A program made the translations under genes and the position numbers. Positions 1 to 5,230 of a stretch of DNA of 5,516 nucleotides are shown in pieces. Numbering within the stretch: the first letter of the stretch is position 1; each line of letters begins with the position of its first letter. The notes under the pieces are model-generated. The model worked only from the letters and a program-made list of their open reading frames with translations. It was not told where the DNA came from and made no database searches. Origin of the DNA: Candidatus Eiseniibacteriota bacterium (lineage in GTDB: Bacteria > Arandabacterota > Arandabacteria > Arandabacterales > Arandabacteraceae); the NCBI GenBank assembly GCA_030622265.1, contig JAUXGG010000139.1, forward strand, positions 1 to 5,516, read 5' to 3'.

Positions 1-210
1 CGCTCCCGTTTCGGATGTCTTCTGCTCCGCCTGTTTCTCCACCTCTGTGGTGTCTTCCGGAGAGCCTTCGATCATCTTCTCGGCTTCCTCTGTCGCCTTC
101 TTCTTGTGCCTGTCGGAGAGGCCTCCTATCCCCGCGCAGGCGGGTTACCAGGCGGCCACTACACAAAACGAAAGCGCAGCAATTGTGAGAATACAGATTA
201 GTCTCCGCAT
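1..210 (-). pseudogene. Small lipoprotein-like gene with an in-frame stop in the lipobox (partial)
   Basis: The minus-strand frame starts at ATG 210 and runs to the window edge. A strong AGGAGGAGG ribosome binding site lies just upstream, and a promoter lies further up. Codons 1-21 give a classic export signal (MRRL, then a hydrophobic stretch ILTIAALSFCVVAAW). Codon 22 (bases 147-145) is TAA. The same frame then continues with PACAGIGGLSDRHKKK and a charged, Glu/Lys-rich, probably helical stretch with no further stop. Lipoboxes are commonly L-P-A-C, so the TAA sits at the -3 leucine position and differs from the Leu codon TTA by one base. I infer a lipoprotein gene inactivated by a point mutation, or a sequencing/assembly error. 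No function can be assigned to the mature part, and its C-terminus is outside the window. The other genes here end in TAA, TAG and TGA, which argues against stop reassignment. Confidence 0.62.
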
Positions 211-246
211 CAGGTCCTCCTCCTGAAAGTGTTAGAATCCGACGCA

Positions 247-276
247 AGTCTAATGGAGTGATAGTATCTGTGTCAA
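247..276 (-). promoter_or_regulatory. Predicted sigma-70-type promoter of the lipoprotein-like gene
   Basis: Read on the minus strand, a perfect -35 TTGACA (276-271) is followed by an 18-base spacer and a -10 TAGACT (252-247, four of six consensus bases). Transcription would start near 240, giving a leader of about 30 bases with AGGAGGAGG before ATG 210. Position and motif quality support it; no experimental evidence is available. Confidence 0.5.
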
Positions 277-436
277 GGTCAGTGCAGCCTTACGGGGATC
301 TGCACAGAAAACCTGGTGGAATCGGATTCAGGTCTCGGGTTGGTAGCGGGGTCCCAGCAGACAGAATCACACGACCTGCGCCGCCACACCATCAGCAAGA
401 ACTCTACTGACTTACATCGCCAAGGTTTTCACCTGA
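277..436. other. Stretch without a recognisable gene
   Basis: Between the lipoprotein promoter and the ABC-protein remnant I see no coding sequence that looks real, no hairpin and no repeat. It may contain further eroded parts of the substrate-binding protein gene, but no frame shows recognisable family motifs. Confidence 0.4.
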
Positions 437-691
437 ACCCAGTCACAGGCCAAGGGCCTGTCCGAGCATTTCGTCAAGATGGGAGCCCTGCTCGCGGTGG
501 GACCCGACTACACCGATGTCGGAAAACAGTCGGGGGAGTTCGCGGCACAGATCCCCGAAGGGAGAGATCCCGAGGAATTGCCGATAGCCTCGCCAAGGAA
601 GGTACAGCTCTCGCTTAACTTAAGGACCGCCGAGATCATCGGGTACCGCATCCCGGACGGCGTGGTCCGCAAGGCCGCCTCGATCTACTAG
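437..691 (+). pseudogene. C-terminal remnant of an ABC transporter substrate-binding protein (ABC_sub_bind type)
   Basis: The translation from 437 to the TAG at 689-691 reads as the C-terminal part of periplasmic substrate-binding proteins of the ABC_sub_bind family (PF04392). It contains GLSEHFVKMGALLAVGPDY, then DVGKQSGEFAAQI, then the family-like ending PRKVQLSLNLRTAEIIGYRIP. Full members are usually about 300 residues; here only about 84 residues remain. Going upstream in the same frame there is a TGA at 434-436 and a TAG at 344-346. The sequence between them (347-433) is not clearly recognisable as the family. An ATG at 479 lies in mid-domain and has no convincing ribosome binding site. 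There are no permease or ATPase genes beside it. I infer a decayed gene whose N-terminal two thirds were lost. The family assignment is from memory of the conserved pattern, not from a search. Confidence 0.68.
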
Positions 692-762
692 CCAGCCGCT
701 TCAGACCGGCCAACCTTCGCAATTCATTCGACTAAGATATCTCTACCGTCTAAATCCGAGCC

Positions 763-2295
763 CTACTTCTTATCATCGAGGTTGAATTCCAACGGGATCA
801 TCACTGTCGCCGCAACCGGCCTGCCATCCCTGGTGCCGGGCCTGAATCTCCACTGTTTGACAGCTTCGACGGCCTTGTCATCAAAGGCGGGGTAACCGGG
901 AATTCCTTCCTTGACCGTGATGCTTCCCGGGGTACCGTCCGGCTTCACCTCGGCCTCGATGATCACCTTGCCCGTGATTCCCATCTTGCGGGCTTCTTCC
1001 GGGTATTCCGGCTTGACTATGCTTTCCGGGATGAGTTGAGGCATCGTTTCCCCACCCCCCGTCTTCGCCTCGCCCCCGGTCTTATCATGATCATCGAGCC
1101 TGAAAGCAAGAGGTATCTGCACGGCCATCTCGACCGGTTCCCCGTCCTCGGTCGCCGGCTCGAACTTCCACTGGCTGAGCGCGTCCCTGGCGCTCTCCTC
1201 CAGCGAGGGATGGCTCTCCACACCCTCGACGACGGTGATCTCGCCCACGCTGCCGTCCTTCAAGATCCGGGCTTCCAGAACAACCGCGCCCTCGATACCG
1301 GCCTTTCTCTCGGCCTCGGGATACTCAGGCAGCACCATTGTTTCCTGAATGAGAGCAGGTGGCTTCACCGAATCCTCATCCCTTGCCTTGTCGGTGATGG
1401 GTGGAGCCTCCGCAACCTCGGGAGGCTTCGGAGGCGGTGGCGGGTCGCCCTCCTTCACGCAGGATGGAAGAGGAAAGGCGGTAATCAGGACGGCCAGCGT
1501 AATGGCGCTGAGTAAGGCGACTCGGTGTCTTCTCATTGTGACCAACCTCCTCGGTTGACTGATCTCGTCGAAACGATTCTGTATCGTGGATCTGGTCTTG
1601 ATTCCGAGCCCCGCGGGAGCAGGCGCCGGACTTAAGCCCAGCTCCAGCGTGCGGGCAAGCGCCCTTGCGAAAGCCGACGGTTTTACTCCCGCTCTTATGT
1701 CCGCCTGGTCGCAGGCCATCTCACAGGATGAGTTGAGCTGGCGAAGCACGGCCCAGAGCGGGGGATAGTAGAAGAAGGCCGTAAGGGCGATCCGCTTGGC
1801 AAGCGCCACGAGCACACGCATCCTTACCTGGGGATCTGTCCCGGCAACCGGGCCTCCACCCTTAAGCCCGGGGGCGTTTCTCTCTCTCGCCCATCGATAC
1901 GTGAGCCAACCGGCCCCGAGAAGCCAGGCGGCGGTAAGCGTGATGTAGAGGGCAGCGTTTCCGGATTGAACCGCCGGGCCCGCCATAACACCGAACCCGG
2001 CGGGATCGAGGATATGGGTAACCCTCCCCGCCAGCCCGGAACCGAAGAACCCGCGCAGGAAGGAGGGAAGCACCGGAGTGATATGCCTGGCCAGCGGTTC
2101 CCACAATCTCACCAGCAGGGGAAGCGGAAGGAAGAGCTTAATGAGGGCGATGCTCCAGAGCATGTCCCTCAATCTGGCGGGTCCGTTGCGAAGGAGCATA
2201 TAGGGCAAGAGGAGTACCGCGATCACGATTATTGACTGCCAGAGGTGCGTCGCGACTGCCGCCCACATTTGCTTAAGAACCTGTGGATCAAGCAT
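763..2295 (-). CDS. BlaR1/M56-like membrane protein without HExxH, with two C-terminal TonB domains
   Basis: This 510-residue protein starts at ATG 2295, with GGGGA about 8 bases upstream. Hydrophobic segments lie near residues 18-36, 45-63 and 115-133, with a weaker one at 170-184. Residues 161-200 match the part of M56 (BlaR1/MecR1) peptidases that follows the active site: FFYYPPLW, then RQLNSSCEMACDQA with the conserved ExxCD (E192-D196). The HExxH zinc motif, expected just before this, is absent; only about 26 non-conserved residues join segment 3 to residue 160. A further membrane segment (258-278) ends in LPSC. A proline-rich linker follows (285-299), then two TonB C-terminal domains (315-402 and 421-508), each with the YPE-A-R-K-G-I-G start and QW-F-P-T-DG-PV end. 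The M56-plus-TonB layout is known in bacteria. The gene forms an operon with the BlaI-type repressor. It is probably an inner-membrane sensor or transducer with a periplasmic TonB part; protease activity is unlikely. Confidence 0.85.
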   Translation of the reverse strand: MLDPQVLKQMWAAVATHLWQSIIVIAVLLLPYMLLRNGPARLRDMLWSIALIKLFLPLPLLVRLWEPLARHITPVLPSFLRGFFGSGLAGRVTHILDPAGFGVMAGPAVQSGNAALYITLTAAWLLGAGWLTYRWARERNAPGLKGGGPVAGTDPQVRMRVLVALAKRIALTAFFYYPPLWAVLRQLNSSCEMACDQADIRAGVKPSAFARALARTLELGLSPAPAPAGLGIKTRSTIQNRFDEISQPRRLVTMRRHRVALLSAITLAVLITAFPLPSCVKEGDPPPPPKPPEVAEAPPITDKARDEDSVKPPALIQETMVLPEYPEAERKAGIEGAVVLEARILKDGSVGEITVVEGVESHPSLEESARDALSQWKFEPATEDGEPVEMAVQIPLAFRLDDHDKTGGEAKTGGGETMPQLIPESIVKPEYPEEARKMGITGKVIIEAEVKPDGTPGSITVKEGIPGYPAFDDKAVEAVKQWRFRPGTRDGRPVAATVMIPLEFNLDDKK

Positions 2296-2306
2296 GGAGT
2301 GTTCCC

Positions 2307-2729
2307 CTACTTCGACTTCCTGTTTCGTCCCGGCCGGCGCTTTCGTCCCGGCTGGCGCTTTCGTCCCAGCTGTCGCTCGATTTCGCGAAGATCGTCCACC
2401 GAGACCTCCTTCATGTCGACGAGATGGGCCACCAGGGGAGTGCCGGCGCCATCGAAGAGGGTATCGAGGAAGCGATGAATCTCCTTCCTGATCATGGCCG
2501 GCGCCGACACCGGCGAGCGATAGACCCAGGCCCTGCCTTCTTTGCGAACCCGGACCACGGCGCCCTTCTCCTCAAGGCGCTCGACGATCTTCTTCACCGT
2601 CGAGTAACCGGGGGGATCGTCCAGGTCGCCGTGGATATCTCTTACGGTTGCCTGCCCGCGCCTCCAGAGCTTCCTCAGGCACTGGAGTTCGAACCGTGAG
2701 AGGTCTGGCAGCTTTCCCCTTAAAGACAT
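2307..2729 (-). CDS. BlaI/MecI/CopY-family transcriptional repressor with repeated basic tail
   Basis: This 140-residue protein has the family's winged helix-turn-helix at about 10-73: LSRFELQCLRKLW, the recognition helix GYSTVKKIVERLEEKG (41-56), and the wing VRKEGRAWVYRSP. Residues 74-118 (LFDGAGTPLVAHLV, VSVDDLREIE) match the usual dimerisation region. Normal members end about there; this one adds a very basic tail (119-140, 12 of 22 residues Arg or Lys) encoded by tandem repeats. The start at ATG 2729 has GAGGA only one base away, so its ribosome binding site is badly spaced; no in-frame ATG, GTG or TTG replaces it in the near upstream. The TAG stop overlaps the ribosome binding region of the M56 gene 11 bases downstream, suggesting coupled translation. 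Known members repress their own operon until a partner M56 sensor triggers their removal. Two dyads in the promoter fit autoregulation here. The inducing signal is unknown. Confidence 0.9.
   Translation of the reverse strand: MSLRGKLPDLSRFELQCLRKLWRRGQATVRDIHGDLDDPPGYSTVKKIVERLEEKGAVVRVRKEGRAWVYRSPVSAPAMIRKEIHRFLDTLFDGAGTPLVAHLVDMKEVSVDDLREIERQLGRKRQPGRKRRPGRNRKSK
2323..2376 (-). repeat. Three tandem 18-bp repeats inside the repressor gene
   Basis: Plus-strand copies lie at 2323-2340 (TTTCGTCCCGGCCGGCGC), 2341-2358 (one difference) and 2359-2376 (three differences from the second copy). The unit is six codons, so copy number can change without shifting frame. On the coding strand it gives RQLGRK, RQPGRK and RRPGRN, which make up the basic C-terminal tail of the BlaI-type protein. 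Confidence 0.9.
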
Positions 2730-2746
2730 TCCTCGGTTGCTAATGC

Positions 2747-2756
2747 GACATCTGTC
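2747..2756. promoter_or_regulatory. Operator-like dyad 1, at the transcription start
   Basis: GACATCTGTC repeats the GACA-N2-TGTC pattern of the neighbouring dyad, with outer TG/CA bases also symmetric (2744-2745 with 2758-2759). It covers the first transcribed bases predicted for the repressor operon. Two dyads of the same form before a BlaI-family gene strongly suggest autoregulation by that protein. Confidence 0.6.
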
Positions 2757-2762
2757 ACAACC

Positions 2763-2791
2763 ACTCTACGACAACTGTCGCAGTTTGCCAA
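2763..2791 (-). promoter_or_regulatory. Predicted promoter of the repressor/M56 operon
   Basis: On the minus strand the -35 is TTGGCA (2791-2786), the spacer is 17 bases, and the -10 is TAGAGT (2768-2763, four of six consensus bases). Transcription would start near 2757, leaving a leader of about 28 bases before ATG 2729. The two operator-like dyads fall in the spacer and at the start site, which supports this placement. Confidence 0.5.
2770..2779. promoter_or_regulatory. Operator-like dyad 2, between -35 and -10
   Basis: GACAACTGTC is a GACA-N2-TGTC dyad, extended by one more pair to CGACAACTGTCG. It resembles the TACA-N2-TGTA core bound by BlaI/MecI repressors. It lies in the promoter spacer, where a bound repressor would block RNA polymerase. 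Its centre is 23 bp from the other dyad. Confidence 0.6.
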
Positions 2792-2868
2792 GTGTGTTTT
2801 TCCGGGGTCCGGATACCTGCGGCACGATCGGGCGGCCTGATCACCCTCCTCCGGCCCCGGATTGGGTT

Positions 2869-2897
2869 TTGACGCCGGAGAGGATGCCTGATAGAAT
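2869..2897 (+). promoter_or_regulatory. Predicted sigma-70-type promoter for the small orphan gene
   Basis: TTGACG (2869-2874) and TAGAAT (2892-2897) are each one base from consensus and are separated by the ideal 17 bases. Transcription would start near 2904, with a leader of about 90 bases before ATG 2995. It is divergent from the repressor promoter and about 80 bp from it; no copy of the GACA-N2-TGTC dyad overlaps it. Confidence 0.5.
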
Positions 2898-2994
2898 CGG
2901 CAAGTAGTCTAGGTGGAGGATTGAACCCGGGCGGCTGCATATTCTCCTTAAGAAGTGAAGTTGCCTGCGAAGCCAGGAAAACGGGGGTGTCCAG

Positions 2995-3219
2995 ATGACC
3001 TCCCCGGTCACCAACCAGTGCTATGTCGAGAAGGGCACCACGGGCTTCGATGTCATCGTCGTGGGAGAAGGCGCCGGGGCAGTGAATGCCACCTTCGACT
3101 TCAGGGTTGTGGCGGCGCGCCGGGATCACGAGAAGGTCAGGTTCGCAGCAGCCGAATCGCCCGAGGAAGTCCAGATGATGACCGTCGAGGCCAGGCCTGA
3201 GCAGATTGGTGAGGAATGA
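2995..3219 (+). CDS. Small hypothetical protein, 74 residues
   Basis: I do not recognise a family. ATG 2995 has a GGGGGTG purine-rich stretch about 5 bases upstream, and an in-frame TGA further up limits the start. The frame ends with TGA at 3217-3219. The protein has no signal peptide or membrane segment. Its middle looks beta-rich (FDVIVVGEGAGAVNATFDF, then RVVAARRDHEKVRFAAA) and its end is acidic (PEEVQMMTVEARPEQIGEE). The GEGAGAVN stretch recalls a glycine-rich nucleotide loop but lacks the usual fold context, so I give it no function. A near-consensus promoter upstream and a hairpin just downstream support a real, separately transcribed gene. A longer minus-strand frame overlaps it but reads through the repressor promoter and looks spurious. 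Confidence 0.55.
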   Translation: MTSPVTNQCYVEKGTTGFDVIVVGEGAGAVNATFDFRVVAARRDHEKVRFAAAESPEEVQMMTVEARPEQIGEE

Positions 3220-3237
3220 TCCGGGTCCACTTTTCCC

Positions 3238-3262
3238 GGACACCGGCCGTGCCCGGTGGTCC
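3238..3262 (+). terminator. Hairpin after the small orphan gene, possible weak terminator
   Basis: GGA-CACCGG (3238-3246) pairs with CCGGTG-(G)-TCC (3253-3262), with a six-base loop and one bulged G. It is GC-rich and starts 18 bases after the stop codon. No T-run follows, so it is not a canonical intrinsic terminator; it could be an RNA 3'-end stabiliser or a pause site. Confidence 0.3.
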
Positions 3263-3310
3263 TCAGGTCAGCTTTGATGCTGGCAACGGATGGCCGCAAG
3301 TGGTATCGTC

Positions 3311-3319
3311 TGGTATAAT
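3311..3319 (+). promoter_or_regulatory. Extended -10 promoter of the tal-rpe operon
   Basis: TGGTATAAT contains a perfect -10 TATAAT (3314-3319) preceded by the TGn extension. The -35 position 17 bases upstream (TGGCCG, 3291-3296) is poor, as is usual for extended -10 promoters. Transcription would start near 3326, about 54 bases before the tal ATG. Confidence 0.6.
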
Positions 3320-3360
3320 AGCAGGTGCCCGTAGCGGCCGCGCAACACAAGAGGGATTAG

Positions 3361-3387
3361 ATGGAAATTAGGGGGAGCAATGCCTGA
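3361..3387 (+). CDS. Possible eight-residue leader peptide overlapping the tal start
   Basis: ATG 3361 is preceded by GAGGG at suitable spacing and reads MEIRGSNA before TGA at 3385-3387. It is in a different frame from tal and ends just inside it, covering tal's own ribosome binding site (GGGGGAG). If translated, it could couple or modulate tal initiation. Such a short frame can arise by chance, so confidence is low. Confidence 0.2.
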   Translation: MEIRGSNA

Positions 3388-4504
3388 GACAACAATCACT
3401 GAACTCAACAAGGCCGGTCAGAGCGTCTGGCTGGATAATATCAACAGGTCGATGCTTAGGTCCGGCAAGCTGAAGGAGCGGATCGAGCTGGGCCTCCGTG
3501 GGATGACTTCCAATCCGAGCATATTCAATAATGCCGTCAGCAAGAGCAATGACTATGACGATGAGATCGTGGCCTTGAGCAAGGCCGGCAAGAACGTGAT
3601 GGAGATCTATGACGAGCTCACAGTCCGGGACATCCGGGATGCCGCGGATATGTACAAGTCGGTCTTTGAGGAGAGCAACGGGCTCGACGGCTATGTTAGT
3701 CTCGAGGTCGATCCCAGGCTTGCCAGCAAGGCGCAGGAGACCATCGATGAGGCCTTGAGGCTCTATCAGAAGGTCGACCGGCCCAATGTGATGTTCAAGG
3801 TGCCGGGCACTCGCGAGGGTTTCGATGCCGTAGAGGAGCTGATCGCGGCGGGCGTGAACGTCAACATCACCCTGATCTTCTCCCTGGATCAGTACATCAA
3901 GACCACCGATGCTTACCGCAGGGGGATGAAGCGATGGCTCGCTGCCGCCGGCGATCCAGGTATCATCGCCTCGGTTGCCAGCGTATTCGTGAGCCGCGTC
4001 GATTCGGCCGTGGACAAGATGCTCACTGCCAAAGCCGCCGAAGCGGATGAAGAGGCCGAGAAAGACAGGATCCTCTCCCTCAAGGGAAAGGCGGCCGTGG
4101 CGAACTCCGCCCTGATATACAGGAAGTACCTCGATATCCTCTCCGCCGGGGAATTCGCCATTGATGGAAAGCAGGGAGTCCGGCCCCAGCGCGTGCTCTG
4201 GGGATCCACCAGCACCAAGGACCCCTCGTACCCGGATCTTAAGTATGTCACCGAGCTCATCGGCAAGGGGACAGTCAACACCATGCCGGATAATACCTTC
4301 GAGGCCTTTCTCGATCATGGAGAGGCTAAGGTTGTCCTCGGTCCCGACGTGAGCGCCGCCCAGAAGGTGATTGATGACCTGGCCGGGCTCGGCATCGATA
4401 TCAACAAGGTGACCGCGAAGCTGCTCGAGGAGGGTGTCGTGAAATTCGAACAGGCGTTCGACTCGCTTCTCGAGGCCATCCAGAGCAAGATGGTTGCGCC
4501 GTGA
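3380..4504 (+). CDS. tal: Transaldolase (type 2, mycobacterial/cyanobacterial-like)
   Basis: This cytosolic enzyme moves a dihydroxyacetone unit between sugar phosphates (sedoheptulose 7-phosphate plus glyceraldehyde 3-phosphate to erythrose 4-phosphate plus fructose 6-phosphate) in the non-oxidative pentose phosphate pathway. At 374 residues it matches the longer class (about 370), not the E. coli TalB class (about 317). Visible landmarks are WLDNI with D19, TSNPSIF (43-49), SLEVDPR (107-113), the Schiff-base lysine K140 in NVMFKVPGT, NITLIFS (162-168), SVFVSRVDSAVD with phosphate-contacting R206, and QRVLWGSTSTKDPSYPD followed by VNTMPDNT towards the end. All expected catalytic positions are present. 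ATG 3380 has a strong GGGGGAG ribosome binding site five bases upstream. An extended -10 promoter precedes it, and the stop overlaps the rpe start by four bases, so the two are very likely cotranscribed. Confidence 0.96.
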   Translation: MPETTITELNKAGQSVWLDNINRSMLRSGKLKERIELGLRGMTSNPSIFNNAVSKSNDYDDEIVALSKAGKNVMEIYDELTVRDIRDAADMYKSVFEESNGLDGYVSLEVDPRLASKAQETIDEALRLYQKVDRPNVMFKVPGTREGFDAVEELIAAGVNVNITLIFSLDQYIKTTDAYRRGMKRWLAAAGDPGIIASVASVFVSRVDSAVDKMLTAKAAEADEEAEKDRILSLKGKAAVANSALIYRKYLDILSAGEFAIDGKQGVRPQRVLWGSTSTKDPSYPDLKYVTELIGKGTVNTMPDNTFEAFLDHGEAKVVLGPDVSAAQKVIDDLAGLGIDINKVTAKLLEEGVVKFEQAFDSLLEAIQSKMVAP

Positions 4505-5157
4505 AACATGCCGAGATAGTGCCGTCGCTGCTTTCAGCTGACTTCGCCAACCTCACCGATGAGATCGGGAAGGTGGAGCGAGCCGGCTGCGGACGGCTGC
4601 ATCTTGACGTAATGGATGGCCGTTTCGTTCCCAATATCTCCTTCGGTCCGGTTGTCATTAGATCCATACGCAAGGTGACCGGGCTCTACTTCCAGTCGCA
4701 TCTCATGATTGAGCAGCCTGAGCGGTATGTGGATGCCTTCGCCGAGGCGGGGGTAAACGCGATCATCATACACCGGGAAGCCTGCGAAGATCCCGGCGGA
4801 ACCCTGGACAGGATCAGAGCTCTGGGCTTGGAGGCAGGCCTGGCCTTGAGGCCGGCCACGCCCTTACAGACTCTCGATGGTCTGCTCAACAAGATGGACA
4901 TGGTGCTTGTGATGACCGTTGAGCCTGGCTTCGGTGGTCAGAAGTTCATCGAGGGTACGGATGATAAGGTGGAGAGTCTTCGAGATATGCTGGAGAGGGA
5001 AGGAAGAGATATTCCCATAGGCGTGGACGGGGGCATCAATACCGAGACCGCGCCCGCCGTGGCGAGAGCAGGCGCCACGCACCTGATCGCCGGAAACGCG
5101 GTCTTCAAGGGCGATGTTGCAGTCAATATAGAGCGCCTGAATAAGAGCATCAGATAA
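4501..5157 (+). CDS. rpe: Ribulose-phosphate 3-epimerase
   Basis: This TIM-barrel metalloenzyme interconverts D-ribulose 5-phosphate and D-xylulose 5-phosphate. At 218 residues it is of normal length. Motifs are PSLLSADFANL (8-18), LHLDVMDGRFVPNISFGP (33-50) with metal ligand H34 and catalytic D36, SHLMI with H67, MTVEPGFGGQKF (138-149), and GVDGGIN with catalytic D176. The phosphate-loop segment is AGNAVF (197-202), where many homologues have AGSA. FQ-S precedes H67 where most family members have a D-V-H pattern; neither change removes a metal ligand. The GTG start overlaps the tal stop (GTGA), and no good ribosome binding site precedes it, so translation probably depends on coupling with tal. 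No in-frame ATG fits the N-terminus. It supplies xylulose 5-phosphate to the same sugar-phosphate network as its operon partner. The TAA stop forms part of the downstream palindrome. Confidence 0.96.
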   Translation: MKHAEIVPSLLSADFANLTDEIGKVERAGCGRLHLDVMDGRFVPNISFGPVVIRSIRKVTGLYFQSHLMIEQPERYVDAFAEAGVNAIIIHREACEDPGGTLDRIRALGLEAGLALRPATPLQTLDGLLNKMDMVLVMTVEPGFGGQKFIEGTDDKVESLRDMLEREGRDIPIGVDGGINTETAPAVARAGATHLIAGNAVFKGDVAVNIERLNKSIR

Positions 5158-5209
5158 AAGGGGACAGACACCTATTTCCGTTTTCGGAAATAGGTGTCTG
5201 TCCCCTTTT
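5156..5209. repeat. Perfect 25-bp inverted repeat, possible dispersed palindromic element
   Basis: The left arm (5156-5180) and right arm (5185-5209) are perfect reverse complements over 25 bp around a TTTT loop. The arm contains GGGGACAGACACC. I recall such GTGTCTGTCCCC-type palindromes occurring repeatedly in some bacterial genomes, near REP-associated tyrosine transposases, but no second copy and no transposase is present here. A 25-bp perfect arm is longer than a terminator needs, which suggests a mobile or REP/MITE-like origin. The element begins within the rpe stop codon. Confidence 0.75.
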
Positions 5210-5210
5210 T
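5156..5210. terminator. Bidirectional intrinsic terminator between rpe and the GntR gene
   Basis: The palindrome forms a very stable stem ending in TTTTT on the plus strand (5206-5210) and TTTT on the minus strand (complement of 5156-5159). It lies between convergent genes: rpe ends at 5157 and the GntR-type gene ends at 5231. It therefore probably ends transcription from both sides. The T-tracts are partly inside the stem rather than after it, which may lower efficiency. Confidence 0.65.
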
Positions 5211-5230
5211 CTCATAGTCAAACGCCTCTT

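Noticed and set aside
316..618. 100-codon plus-strand frame overlapping the ABC-protein remnant
   Set aside because: The recognisable substrate-binding protein sequence is in another frame over the same bases, and this product is Arg/Ser-rich without motifs.
692..762. Search for a terminator after the M56/TonB gene
   Set aside because: Only a short palindrome (AGATATCT) and a weak four-base GC stem are present, with no T-run, so no terminator is called.
1036..1515. 159-codon open frame on the plus strand inside the M56/TonB gene
   Set aside because: It is antisense to clear TonB and proline-rich coding sequence and has no motif or start signal of its own.
2921..2998. TTG-started 25-codon frame whose TGA overlaps the small gene's ATG (ATGA)
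   Set aside because: The overlap is attractive, but GGAGG is only one base from the TTG, which is too close to initiate well, and the peptide has no recognisable pattern.
2755..3243. 162-codon open frame on the minus strand
   Set aside because: It runs through the repressor promoter and both operator dyads and lies opposite the better supported small plus-strand gene. Its product is low in recognisable motifs and it has no convincing ribosome binding site.
3368..4318. 316-codon open frame antisense to tal
   Set aside because: It lies entirely opposite a transaldolase gene with all family motifs. Such frames are common opposite GC-rich genes, and the product resembles no family.
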